36,423 nucleotides of DNA from Gammaproteobacteria bacterium (GTDB lineage Bacteria; Pseudomonadota; Gammaproteobacteria; Thiomicrospirales; Thiomicrospiraceae): assembly GCA_014763665.1 (NCBI GenBank), contig JACXUY010000013.1:1-36423 (forward strand), in the 5' to 3' direction. The notes under the pieces are model-generated. The model was given only the letters and a program-made list of their open reading frames with translations, did no database searches and was not told the DNA's origin. Every line of letters begins with the position of its first letter. The first letter of the stretch is position 1. This document shows positions 21,884 to 31,496 of this stretch, piece after piece. The translations under genes were made by a program, and so were the position numbers.

Positions 21884-22333
21884 ATGGCAAAGGGCGTGTT
21901 TATGGCACTCGACTGGGGCGAAAAACGTATTGGTCTGGCGGTCGGACAAAGCTTAACGGGACATGCACGCGGCTTGGCCGTTCTCAAAGCGAAACAGGGC
22001 GTACCCGACTGGCAAGAGCTGAAAAAATGGCTGAGCAAATATCAACCCGAAGCCTTGGTATTAGGATTACCCCTGTTGTTAGACGGTAAAGAACAACCCT
22101 TAACCGAACGGGTACGCGAGTTTGCTAACCTGCTACTCAGCCAAATTCCGCTGCCCCTTTATTGGGTAGAAGAGCAGCTTTCCTCTAGTGAGGCCAGTGA
22201 GCGTTGCGACAATCCCGCCATGCTCGATGCCGAAGCCGCTGCCGTTATTTTAGAAACTTGGTTATCTCAACCCCTTGCCCACCGTGATGCCAGTCGTCAC
22301 CTTCAAACAGAACAACCAAAATCCCGTTTTTAA
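21884..22333 (+). CDS. yqgF: Pre-16S rRNA nuclease / RuvX-like resolvase YqgF, altered C-terminus
   Basis: 149 residues of the RNase H-like YqgF fold: MALDWGEKRIGLAVGQ (first acidic residue), ALVLGLPLLLDGKEQPLT, VEEQLSSSEA (second, usually DERLT) and DAEAAAVILETWL (third). YqgF matures the 5' end of 16S rRNA in E. coli. The last codons after EQPK (SRF-stop) come from inserted DNA. The original end (EQPKPKEDS-stop) survives at 23780-23809, where it overlaps the pyrB start. The change lies beyond the fold, so function is probably kept. Confidence 0.92.
   Translation: MAKGVFMALDWGEKRIGLAVGQSLTGHARGLAVLKAKQGVPDWQELKKWLSKYQPEALVLGLPLLLDGKEQPLTERVREFANLLLSQIPLPLYWVEEQLSSSEASERCDNPAMLDAEAAAVILETWLSQPLAHRDASRHLQTEQPKSRF
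22283..22321 (+). repeat. Duplicated 39-bp yqgF 3' segment, copy 1
   Basis: 39 bp encoding [13 protein letters not shown] within yqgF. It is repeated at 23753-23791 with a single mismatch (CGT versus CGC). The two copies bracket the DUF4143 ATPase insert. Confidence 0.9.
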
Positions 22334-22358
22334 GAGATATAAATCCCTTTTTATAGAA

Positions 22359-22397
22359 TATAATTTCCTTTTTTGTTAAGATTCTATCCATCTTAAC
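22359..22397 (+). promoter_or_regulatory. Promoter and inverted repeat before the DUF4143 ATPase
   Basis: TATAAT (22359-22364) is followed by a perfect 8-bp inverted repeat GTTAAGAT (22375-22382) / ATCTTAAC (22390-22397) with a 7-nt loop, ending 15 nt before the ATG. This suggests an independently controlled gene inside the operon. Confidence 0.45.
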
Positions 22398-22412
22398 GCA
22401 ATGGCTTAAATT

Positions 22413-23633
22413 ATGTTCACCAGAAAGCTAAACAACACACTACATAGCATACTCAGCGACACGCCTGCATTACTCATTACAGGGCCTAGGCAGTCTGGAA
22501 AAACAACGCTTGTCAAAAGCCTATCGCCAAATATGGCCTATTTCACCTTAGATGATGAACTTGATCGAAGCTATGCGTTAACTGACCCGACGGGTTTTAT
22601 TAGGCGAAGTGAACGCATGATTATCGACGAGATTCAACGTGCACCCAATTTACTATTCGCAATCAAAAAAAGCATCGATGACAATCGCCAACCGGGACGG
22701 TTTATCTTAACTGGCTCGACTGATGTGCTAACAATGCCTAGTTTTGCGGACTCTTTAGCTGGGCGCATGGAAAACTTGACACTGCTGCCCTTGTCACAGG
22801 CGGAAATGGTGGACAGTCATACCAACTGGTTAGATGCCGTATTCTCAGGCAACATTCCAGCACCCAACCAGTGTGATATCGGCGAAGTATTCATTGATAA
22901 AATCATTTCTGGTGGCTACCCCGAAGTTATCGCACGTAACAGTGAAAAGCGTAAACAAGACTGGTGCGTTCAATACGTCAATGCTCTGTTAACGCGAGAT
23001 ATTTTAGACGTTGCGGGCATTTCAAAAGCAGCACAAATGCCCAAGTTTTTGGGCATCATCGCACAGATGGCAGGCGGGTTAAGTAATGCCGCTAGAGCAG
23101 CAGGAGAAATTTGTATCGACCGTAAAACAGCAGCAAAGTACATGGGCATTTTAGAACAGATGTATCTCATCAAAGAAGTGCCAAGCTGGTCTAGCAATGC
23201 CATTAGTCGGATCGTAAAATCACCTAAAATACAATTTATCGACTCAGCAATTTTGGCGACCCTACTTGGACAAACCAAAAGTAGTTTATTGCGTGATCGC
23301 TCAGCTATGGGCGCGTTGACAGAATCGTTTGTGTTGAGTGAGCTGTTGAAAATGTCGAACTATTCCGATCATCGCTACCGCTTCAGTCATTACCGAGATG
23401 CCCTAAAAAATGAAGTCGATTTTGTTGTTGAAAACGAACGCAACGATATTGTTGCTATTGAGGTCAAAGCATCAGCAACCGTTGGCATGAACGACTTCAA
23501 AGGCATTAAGCACTTCCAAAGTCTGGTGGGCAGTAACCTAATAGCAGGCATCATGCTTTATGACGGCAACGAGATTAAATCTGTCGGCGACAGTCTCTGG
23601 GCTGTGCCATTGTCGAGTTTGTGGGCGGGGTAA
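22413..23633 (+). CDS. AAA_14/DUF4143 family ATPase
   Basis: 406 residues. An N-terminal P-loop ATPase has LLITGPRQSGKTTLV (Walker A residues 24-31), RMIIDEIQRAP (Walker B) and GRFILTGSTDVL (sensor). A middle winged-helix region (QMAGGLSNAARAAGEICIDR, KTAAKYMGILEQMYLI) follows. The C-terminal DUF4143 domain resembles a PD-(D/E)XK fold, with ALKNEVDFVVE and IVAIEVKASA. The family is frequent in accessory DNA and of unknown function. It is inserted between yqgF and pyrB with its own promoter region, and duplicated yqgF sequence shows the insertion is secondary. No transposase accompanies it. Confidence 0.85.
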   Translation: MFTRKLNNTLHSILSDTPALLITGPRQSGKTTLVKSLSPNMAYFTLDDELDRSYALTDPTGFIRRSERMIIDEIQRAPNLLFAIKKSIDDNRQPGRFILTGSTDVLTMPSFADSLAGRMENLTLLPLSQAEMVDSHTNWLDAVFSGNIPAPNQCDIGEVFIDKIISGGYPEVIARNSEKRKQDWCVQYVNALLTRDILDVAGISKAAQMPKFLGIIAQMAGGLSNAARAAGEICIDRKTAAKYMGILEQMYLIKEVPSWSSNAISRIVKSPKIQFIDSAILATLLGQTKSSLLRDRSAMGALTESFVLSELLKMSNYSDHRYRFSHYRDALKNEVDFVVENERNDIVAIEVKASATVGMNDFKGIKHFQSLVGSNLIAGIMLYDGNEIKSVGDSLWAVPLSSLWAG

Positions 23634-23678
23634 AGTAAAAAGCATTGCAATCTTGAAGTTGAGTCTAGCTACTTTACC

Positions 23679-23741
23679 CCATGAAACTGATACCAAGATA
23701 ACGTACAATAGCGTCATAAATAAGCAAGGTTACCCTATAGC
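23679..23741 (+). repeat. Diverged copy of the queF leader
   Basis: Shares AGATAACGTACAATAGCG (23696-23713) and flanking CCCATGAAACT with the queF leader at 20223-20276. It lies at the right edge of the ATPase insert and carries the -10-like TACAAT into the pyrB leader, so it may now drive pyrB. Confidence 0.65.
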
Positions 23742-23743
23742 CC

Positions 23744-23809
23744 ATGCCAAAGCGTGATGCCAGTCGCCACCTTCAAACAGAACAACCAAAACCAAAAGAG
23801 GATTCATGA
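23744..23809 (+). pseudogene. Vestigial yqgF 3' end forming a 21-codon ORF coupled to pyrB
   Basis: ATG at 23744 opens a frame reading [20 protein letters not shown] plus Ser and TGA. From Arg4 on it is the original C-terminus of YqgF. Its TGA (23807-23809) overlaps the pyrB ATG in an ATGA arrangement. It could be translated as a short leader peptide or be silent debris. Confidence 0.6.
23753..23791 (+). repeat. Duplicated 39-bp yqgF 3' segment, copy 2
   Basis: Matches 22283-22321 with one mismatch. It continues directly into the ancestral yqgF end and pyrB start, so this side of the insert is the original junction. Confidence 0.9.
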
Positions 23810-24783
23810 TGTTTGGCTACCCAGGATTATCTTCCCCAAGTTTACAACTCAATGAAGCGGGCAAGCTTAAACATCTGCTCACGCTGGAAGGACTCAAACC
23901 CCACCATATTCAAGATATATTAGACCGTGCCGATGGCTTTATTAACACAGACACACGCCAGATTCACAAACAGCCGTTACTGAAAGGTAAAACCATCGTT
24001 AACCTGTTTTTTGAAGCCTCAACACGCACACGCACCACCTTTGAAATTGCCGAGAAAAGTCTGGGCGCCGATGTTATCAACCTGAACGTCGCCACCAGTG
24101 CCACCAAAAAGGGCGAGTCGTTGCTCGACACCATCTACAACTTGGAAGCCATGCAAGCGGATATGTTTGTCGTGCGTCATGCTAAATCGGGGGCAGCGCA
24201 CTTTTTTGCCCATCACGTTGCGCCTCATGTGCATGTACTCAATGCTGGTGATGGTCGCCATGCCCATCCCACACAAGCCTTGCTCGATGCTTACACCATT
24301 CGCCATTTTAAGGGTGCCGACTTTTCTCAATTGCGTGTGGCCATTGTCGGCGATATTTTGCATTCGCGCGTCGCTCGTTCACAAATCCAAGTGTTGAATC
24401 TGTTAGAAACCGAAGAAATTCGACTGGTCGGTCCGAAAACCCTGCTACCACACGATGCCAGCGCTATGGGCGCGCATTGCTTTACCGACATTGAAGCTGG
24501 TTTGAAAGATGTTGATGTGGTGATTACCCTGCGTATGCAAAACGAACGCATGAGCAGCGCTCGCTTACCCTCTGAACAAGAATACTTTGAAACCTATGGC
24601 ATTACCGAAGAACGCTTAAAACTCGCCATGCCTGATGCCATTGTCATGCACCCTGGCCCCATTAATCGTGGCGTAGAAATCGCCTCAACCGTAGCAGATG
24701 GTCCACAATCGGTTATTTTGGATCAGGTTACATTTGGCATTGCTGTGCGTATGTCGGTGATGGCCGGGATTATGCAGACATAA
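23806..24783 (+). CDS. pyrB: Aspartate carbamoyltransferase catalytic chain
   Basis: 325 residues. It condenses carbamoyl phosphate with aspartate, the first committed step of pyrimidine synthesis. The carbamoyl-phosphate loop [13 protein letters not shown] has Ser72-Thr-Arg-Thr-Arg76. [14 protein letters not shown] and the aspartate-loop [15 protein letters not shown] with [12 protein letters not shown] are intact. No regulatory chain pyrI is present; the inactive dihydroorotase pyrX follows after 11 nt, the layout of the class A dodecameric enzyme known from Pseudomonas. AGAGGA favours the second ATG (23809); the first overlaps the vestigial yqgF stop. Confidence 0.97.
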   Translation: MMFGYPGLSSPSLQLNEAGKLKHLLTLEGLKPHHIQDILDRADGFINTDTRQIHKQPLLKGKTIVNLFFEASTRTRTTFEIAEKSLGADVINLNVATSATKKGESLLDTIYNLEAMQADMFVVRHAKSGAAHFFAHHVAPHVHVLNAGDGRHAHPTQALLDAYTIRHFKGADFSQLRVAIVGDILHSRVARSQIQVLNLLETEEIRLVGPKTLLPHDASAMGAHCFTDIEAGLKDVDVVITLRMQNERMSSARLPSEQEYFETYGITEERLKLAMPDAIVMHPGPINRGVEIASTVADGPQSVILDQVTFGIAVRMSVMAGIMQT

Positions 24784-24794
24784 GGAGCCCAACC

Positions 24795-26081
24795 ATGATC
24801 GCTATCACCATTCAACAAGGTCGTTTGTTCGATCCTGCCAACCAACTGGATGTGATTACCGACCTTCACATCAATCATGGACGCATTATCGCCATTGGTG
24901 AGGCGCCAGCCGACTTTACGGCCAGCAAAGTCATTGATGCCAAAGATATGTTGGTTATTCCGGGCTTAATTGACTTGTCTACGCGCTTAGGTGAACCGGG
25001 ATTAGAACACTTCACCACCATTGCCCGTGAAACCAAAGCCGCCGTCGCTGGCGGCATTACCAGCTTATGCGCTATGCCTGACACCGACCCTGTCAATGAT
25101 ACCTTTGCGGTGACGGAACTGATTCAGCGCCGTGCACGGCAAGCAGAAACCGCTTATGTGCTGCCCGTTGGTGCACTGACCAAAGGACTGAAAGGGGAAG
25201 CTCTGTCGGAAATGGTGGCCATGCACCGTGAAGGCTGTGTTGCCTTTAGTCAGGCTAACCAACCCGTGGTGAACACGCAAACCCTATTTAATGCCTTTGA
25301 CTATGCCGCCACCCATAAACTGCTGGTAATGATGCGCCCGATTGACGCCTATTTAGGCAAGGATGGCGTCGCTCATCGTGGTGCCATTAGTTCGGCACTG
25401 GGATTACCCGATATTCCTTCGGCGGCGGAAACCCTTGCCCTAGCAAGGCTATTATTATTGGCAGAAGAAACTGGGGTTCGCTTGCACCTGAGTCAAATCT
25501 CGACTGCTCGCGCTGTTGAGATGATTCATGATGCTCAAGCGCGAGGCTTGCCAGTCACCGCCGATGTCGCCATTCACAACTTACATTTAACCGAGTTTGA
25601 TGTCGCTGACTTTGCCAGCTTTATGCACGTGCAACCTCCCTTACGCAGTCAGCGTGACAGAGACGCGCTACGTGCTGGCGTGAAGGCCGGTGTGATTAGT
25701 GCTATTTGTTCGGATCACACGCCACTCATGCACGATGACAAGCTGCTACCCTTCCCTGAATCAGTACCTGGCATCAGTGGACTAGAAAGCTTATTGCCGT
25801 TACTGCTCGCACTGGTACGCGAGCATATACTGACATTGGAACAAGCGATCAAAGCGGTGACGCATCAACCAGCCAGCCTATTAGGCATTAACCGAGGCAG
25901 TCTGCAAGTGGGTGCGCCAGCCGATATTGCCATTGTCGATTTGGAAACCGATTGGTTATTTAATCGTCGCCAGTTGATGAGCGCCGGTGACAATACGCCT
26001 TTCCATAAATGGCCATTCACGGGCAAGGTGCACACCACCCTATTCCAAGGACGCGTTGTACACCAGCCTAAGTTGGCCTAA
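24795..26081 (+). CDS. pyrX: Inactive dihydroorotase-like subunit (PyrX / PyrC')
   Basis: 428 residues of the amidohydrolase/dihydroorotase fold. The canonical zinc motif D-x-H-x-H-x-R is replaced: DLSTRLGEPG (Asp60, Ser62, Arg64, Gly66), so both metal histidines are gone. VAIHNLHLTEFD replaces the usual PHHL stretch, while ICSDHTPLM is kept. In Pseudomonas such proteins lack dihydroorotase activity and are needed to assemble aspartate carbamoyltransferase. AAGGAG lies 7 nt before the ATG. A true pyrC must be elsewhere in the genome (inference). Confidence 0.92.
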   Translation: MIAITIQQGRLFDPANQLDVITDLHINHGRIIAIGEAPADFTASKVIDAKDMLVIPGLIDLSTRLGEPGLEHFTTIARETKAAVAGGITSLCAMPDTDPVNDTFAVTELIQRRARQAETAYVLPVGALTKGLKGEALSEMVAMHREGCVAFSQANQPVVNTQTLFNAFDYAATHKLLVMMRPIDAYLGKDGVAHRGAISSALGLPDIPSAAETLALARLLLLAEETGVRLHLSQISTARAVEMIHDAQARGLPVTADVAIHNLHLTEFDVADFASFMHVQPPLRSQRDRDALRAGVKAGVISAICSDHTPLMHDDKLLPFPESVPGISGLESLLPLLLALVREHILTLEQAIKAVTHQPASLLGINRGSLQVGAPADIAIVDLETDWLFNRRQLMSAGDNTPFHKWPFTGKVHTTLFQGRVVHQPKLA

Positions 26082-26085
26082 GTTC

Positions 26086-26655
26086 ATGACGACGCTACTC
26101 CCTCATAACTCGCCCAGCGTCACAAGCTTACCCAACGGCTGGACGCAGGTGAGTTTTACGCTGAACCTGCCCTTTACACTCGAACTGGGCGCGAGACTTC
26201 GATGGGGTGAAGCCCTGCTGGCACCTTGGCGTGTGCAAGACGCACACATTGACTGCTTATGTATGACTGCGGCCGATAACAACGCGCAGGCAGCCATTGA
26301 GCTGGTCCATGCTGGGCAACCCCTGCCACATCTAGACAGCCAGCAGCCACTACTCATAACGGGAGAAGGCTTAGGCATTGCCGACGCCTTGCGCGCCGCC
26401 AGTCAATTGAAAATGCTTGCTGCGCATAGCCTAGTGCTACTTAGCGCCGACCAATTTCCCTGTGTCATCAAACCGGCCAAATTTATGGTCGAATCCCTTC
26501 CCAATGCTATTGCCGCTTGTCCGTTATTGGAAGATTGGGGCTTTGCTAACCGTCTAGTTCACGCCGAATTACCGGGATGTATTGACGGCAACATCGACGA
26601 GCTGATTCAACAACCCGCTTTTGTATCTTTTAAGCTGCTCAGGTTTGAACATTAG
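26086..26655 (+). CDS. Unknown protein with a reductase NAD-domain-like end, pyr operon
   Basis: 189 residues from the ATG 4 nt after pyrX. An N-terminal beta-rich half (LELGARLRWGEALLAPWRVQ) is followed by LLITGEGLGIADALRAASQL, which resembles the nucleotide-binding GGxGxxP loop of ferredoxin reductases and PyrK. A C-terminal PGCIDGNIDELI resembles the same family's ending. The cysteine cluster of PyrK for its 2Fe-2S centre is absent. A degenerate flavodoxin-reductase-like partner of pyrimidine synthesis is possible but unproven. The stop overlaps that of the convergent gene by 3 nt. Confidence 0.6.
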   Translation: MTTLLPHNSPSVTSLPNGWTQVSFTLNLPFTLELGARLRWGEALLAPWRVQDAHIDCLCMTAADNNAQAAIELVHAGQPLPHLDSQQPLLITGEGLGIADALRAASQLKMLAAHSLVLLSADQFPCVIKPAKFMVESLPNAIAACPLLEDWGFANRLVHAELPGCIDGNIDELIQQPAFVSFKLLRFEH

Positions 26656-27107
26656 ACGACTTCTGAAACCCGTAACTTTTCCATAACACCATTCTGCATC
26701 ACATGACAAACCGTACAAGCGTGCGCCTGAGGGTTCTCTACGGCATCAGCAACCTTGGCAAATAAATCCTGCACTTCTTTAGGACTGAAAACAGACAGTA
26801 AACGATTCATCTGTTCAGGAGCCATCATCACATTGGTAAATTCGCCTGTCGAAAGCTGAATCTGCACACCGCAAGCATCGGCTTCGGATGCGCCCGCTTC
26901 GACTAATTCCGCCTGCTCAATAAAAAACATCTCATCATACAACTCGCCTGCTCGTTCAATCGCGGCATCGGTTAAACTTGCTTGTGGTACTCGCACTTGC
27001 ACACCCCCTTCTGGTGTTGACTCGACAACAGCAGACCCCCCCAGCTCACAAATCGAGCTTGCAAAACGCTGCGCCAGGGATTCATCAAAAAAGAGATAGT
27101 CGAGCAT
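26652..27107 (-). CDS. Conserved-looking protein of unknown function
   Basis: 151 residues, acidic, no signal or membrane segment. It starts MLDYLFFDESLAQRFASSIC, has PEGGVQVRVPQASLTDAAIE in the middle, and two close cysteines late in the chain (HACTVCHVM), which could bind metal or a disulfide partner. The ATG at 27105-27107 has AAGGA 6 nt upstream; the ATG at 27113 touches that site and is unlikely. It is divergent from hemB and convergent with the pyr operon. I do not recognise the family. Confidence 0.65.
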   Translation of the reverse strand: MLDYLFFDESLAQRFASSICELGGSAVVESTPEGGVQVRVPQASLTDAAIERAGELYDEMFFIEQAELVEAGASEADACGVQIQLSTGEFTNVMMAPEQMNRLLSVFSPKEVQDLFAKVADAVENPQAHACTVCHVMQNGVMEKLRVSEVV

Positions 27108-27173
27108 AATCATTCCTTGGTTTGGGTTTTAAGTTTTACGGTTTATAATGTTTGCTTAATATGCCATTTTTAG

Positions 27174-29005
<1,832 letters not shown>

Positions 29006-29044
29006 TATAAAGCAGAAAAAGGATCAGCCACTTTATTGCTAGTC

Positions 29045-29488
29045 TTATGGCTGCACAGCGGGTAAATAACGAATGGCAGCAACCACTGCGCCACCAATGG
29101 CTAAGCTGGTGCTAAATGACCAAACCATAAATCGATCTATGCGTGTTGTGAGCGCCTCAAAACGTTTGTCCATATCTTTACGTAACTCGATCATTTCCTG
29201 ACGCAATTCCTTGTTCAGCTCTGACATTTCCTGACGCAATTCCTTGTTCAGCTCTGACATTTCCTGACGCAATTCCTTGTTCAGCTCTGACATTTCCTGA
29301 CGCAATTCCTTGTTCAGCTCCGCCATTTCATTGCGCAAGTCGACATCTAAGTGGACAAAATGATTCGTTTGCGCTTTAAGCATCAGAATCATCATTTCTT
29401 CGCTCGTTAGTTTTTCTTTGTCGATCTTAAGAATGATCTCTCTGCTTTTGTTATCCAGCCATGTGTCAAATATATCATTTTCGAACAT
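29045..29488 (-). CDS. Coiled-coil protein with C-terminal membrane anchor and 11-residue repeats
   Basis: 147 residues. N-terminal helical region (DIFDTWLDNKSREIILKI), then a coiled coil built of NKELRQEMSEL units repeated four times, then DKRFEALTTRIDRFMVWSFS and a transmembrane helix (LAIGGAVVAAIRYL) at the very C-terminus. 11-residue periodicity gives a right-handed (hendecad) coil. The layout matches the DUF1640-type genes at 33648-34308 but the N-terminus differs. ATG at 29486-29488 has AGGAG 7 nt upstream. It shares the extended -10 motif of that group. Function unknown. Confidence 0.75.
   Translation of the reverse strand: MFENDIFDTWLDNKSREIILKIDKEKLTSEEMMILMLKAQTNHFVHLDVDLRNEMAELNKELRQEMSELNKELRQEMSELNKELRQEMSELNKELRQEMIELRKDMDKRFEALTTRIDRFMVWSFSTSLAIGGAVVAAIRYLPAVQP
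29193..29324 (-). repeat. Four tandem 33-bp repeats
   Basis: Units at 29193, 29226, 29259 and 29292; the first three are essentially identical and the last differs near its end. The repeats keep frame and encode the coiled coil, so unit number can change by slippage without breaking the gene. Confidence 0.95.
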
Positions 29489-29513
29489 GTCCATGCTCCT
29501 GTAATTTATGTTC

Positions 29514-29527
29514 TTATTTTAGCATAA
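29514..29527 (-). promoter_or_regulatory. Extended -10 motif of the coiled-coil gene
   Basis: TTATTTTAGCATAA, which reads TGCTAAAAT on the minus strand, with 25 nt between the motif and the ATG. Same motif family as 34335, 35057 and 35943. Confidence 0.5.
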
Positions 29528-29635
29528 AAAAACCACCGCAACGGGTAATCCTAAATTCAGGGTTTGTAATCGCTTGCCATTCGGCTTAATCTTCTATTTA
29601 ATAAGCGCATTGCTAACCATCATTGTCACACTATT

Positions 29636-30589
29636 ATGATTTTCATCTCCATTGCTGCCCTTGCAGACCCTTACCTCATTTTCACCGTGCAGGACGCTTT
29701 GCGCAAAGCCAAACAGCCACAAAACCTTGTTTTTGGCATTGTCGATCAGCACCCGTTTAATCGACGTGACAACCTAAAAAAACTGCCCGAAAAACCGCGC
29801 CTACGCTATGTGCATTGCCACCCGATAGACAGTCGTGGTGTGTGTTGGGCAAGATCGGTGGTGTTTTCGCTTTATCAAGATGAAGACTATTTGTTGCAAA
29901 TCGATTCGCACACGCTGTTTGAACAAGACTGGGATGAGCAGCTGATTAACCAACTGGAAGCCTTGCGCCCCAAATACACTAAACCCATCTTAACCAACTA
30001 TCCGTATGGTTTTGAATTTATTAATGATGAACCCGTTATCAGCATTGAAGACAGCGGTAGAACCACCTTAGTCATGCGTCCGCACGATGAAACCGATTTA
30101 ACAGCCGACAATGCCACCTTGAGATTCAAATCGGAGCATGTGTTTGTGCGCGAGCCTTTATTGGGCGGCCATATTGCCGGTGGTTTTTATTTCACACTGG
30201 GAAAATTGGTTTACGAAGTGCCTTACGATCCTTACCTTTACTTTCATGGTGAAGAGCAAAATTTGGCCATTCGTGCCTTTACCCGTGCTTGGGATATTTT
30301 CCATATCCCGCACATTCCCTTGTATCATCTGTACAAACGCCCCAACACCGAACACCATAACCACCACTGGCACAGCAGTTGGGAACAACATCGCGACTAT
30401 CAATGGACAGAGCTACAAGAGCGCGCCAAGCAACGTTTGATGGATTTGGTCTATCGTCGCACTCTAAGCGGTGCTTGGGGACTGGGCGATGCGCGTAGCC
30501 TAGCCGATTTTGCCGAACTCACTGGCATCGACTACGAACAACAGCGGTTGATTGATCGTGCTTATCGGAAAAGCTATGTGAGAGGTTAA
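29636..30589 (+). CDS. GlcNAc-type glycosyltransferase (PF11397-like)
   Basis: 317 residues of the GlcNAc transferase family (GT-A fold, relatives of Skp1 glycosyltransferase). MIFISIAALADPYLIFTVQD opens the nucleotide-sugar domain; RGVCWARSVVFSLYQDEDY and LLQIDSHTLFEQDWDEQLI carry the metal motif Asp90-Ser-His92 (DxD-like). GGHIAGGFYFTLGKLVYEVP and DPYLYFHGEEQNLAIRAFTR are family motifs near the acceptor site. No signal peptide; cytoplasmic. It is a single gene convergent with gspN, 17 nt apart. The acceptor is unknown, possibly surface or flagellin-type proteins, but no linkage is seen. Confidence 0.85.
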   Translation: MIFISIAALADPYLIFTVQDALRKAKQPQNLVFGIVDQHPFNRRDNLKKLPEKPRLRYVHCHPIDSRGVCWARSVVFSLYQDEDYLLQIDSHTLFEQDWDEQLINQLEALRPKYTKPILTNYPYGFEFINDEPVISIEDSGRTTLVMRPHDETDLTADNATLRFKSEHVFVREPLLGGHIAGGFYFTLGKLVYEVPYDPYLYFHGEEQNLAIRAFTRAWDIFHIPHIPLYHLYKRPNTEHHNHHWHSSWEQHRDYQWTELQERAKQRLMDLVYRRTLSGAWGLGDARSLADFAELTGIDYEQQRLIDRAYRKSYVRG

Positions 30590-30606
30590 TGCTGGGCAAC
30601 CATTTC

Positions 30607-31029
30607 CTACCAAGCCTGCTGAAAATCGATTAACCGCTGATTAGGCGCTTTGCCCACCGGTAGTAATTGCGCCCACTGGGGCAGTGGTTGAGTTTCGCTG
30701 GCAGTCACCGCCCCCTTAACCGACCAGCCCGATGGCGTTAAGGCGCAAGCCACATTGACTTGCGCCTGTTCCACTTGGGCTTGTAGTTGCCATTGGGCTT
30801 TAGCCGAAATCAACTCACTGGCTTGCCACTGCCAATGCACCTGCGCCGGCTGTGCGCTCAGTAATCCACTCTGTACTTGGCTATTACCTTGCCACACAGT
30901 TCCTTGCGTTTGCGCAAAACTCACTGGCACGGGCAAGGTGGGTAATTGCTGAATGAGCCAACTGGCTGGCAACTGTACCAGTAAAAACAGCATCGTTAAC
31001 AGTACAAACACCATCGACCAGCCTAGCAT
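30607..31029 (-). CDS. gspN: Type II secretion protein GspN, short C-terminus
   Basis: 140 residues. An inner-membrane anchor MVFVLLTMLFLLVQLPASWL is followed by the periplasmic start of the GspN domain (PVPVSFAQTQGTVWQGNSQV and LSAQPAQVHWQWQASEL). GspN is usually about 250 residues; this one ends after roughly the first half with a normal TAG and no matching frame continues downstream, where the glycosyltransferase lies. The ATG overlaps the gspM stop (TAATG). It is a trimmed or minimal version, function uncertain. Confidence 0.75.
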   Translation of the reverse strand: MLGWSMVFVLLTMLFLLVQLPASWLIQQLPTLPVPVSFAQTQGTVWQGNSQVQSGLLSAQPAQVHWQWQASELISAKAQWQLQAQVEQAQVNVACALTPSGWSVKGAVTASETQPLPQWAQLLPVGKAPNQRLIDFQQAW

Positions 31030-31496
31030 TATTCTTGCCCCCAAGTTAACTGCCCCGATAACACGCCTTGTGTGGGTTGCGTCAAATTGATAGCGGAAAG
31101 CATCGCGCCTTGCTGCTCTAGTGCCGTTAGCCACTGCATTAACGCCTGTGCTGGAGCGGCTTCAACACGCGCGCTCACCTTTTGTCCGACTAGGCGTAAA
31201 TTGCTGATCTGACCCGTCAATCCTGTTAACGGCTGAGCGGCAATCTGTTGTAGTAAGGCATCGCCTTGCAAGGATTTCGCCTGAGTGGCTGGCAGACTTT
31301 GCGCCAACACCAGTAACTGCTGATGGGTATGTTGCGCTTGCACAAACTGCTTTTCGACACTTTGTTGCCATTGCCACCAGACACTCAACACCACCGCCAA
31401 CATCAGTGCCACCAGCAATAACACCCCGTTGCGCTGCTGTGTCGGTGACAGCAGTTTTAAGCCCCGCTGAAGGGGCTGGATGAGACCTTGCATCAT
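31029..31496 (-). CDS. gspM: Type II secretion inner-membrane platform protein GspM
   Basis: 155 residues. A cytoplasmic N-terminus (GLIQPLQRGLKLLSPTQQRN) and one transmembrane helix (VLLLVALMLAVVLSVWWQW) are followed by a periplasmic ferredoxin-like domain with LQQIAAQPLTGLTGQISNLR and LMQWLTALEQQGAMLSAINL. GspM binds GspL in the platform that supports pseudopilus assembly. The ATG at 31494-31496 has AAGGAG 7 nt upstream and overlaps the gspL stop (ATGA). Confidence 0.85.
   Translation of the reverse strand: MMQGLIQPLQRGLKLLSPTQQRNGVLLLVALMLAVVLSVWWQWQQSVEKQFVQAQHTHQQLLVLAQSLPATQAKSLQGDALLQQIAAQPLTGLTGQISNLRLVGQKVSARVEAAPAQALMQWLTALEQQGAMLSAINLTQPTQGVLSGQLTWGQE

Noticed and set aside
25987-26085. 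Earlier in-frame start for the gene after pyrX
   Set aside because: It would overlap pyrX by about 95 nt in a different frame; the ATG at 26086 follows the pyrX stop by 4 nt.
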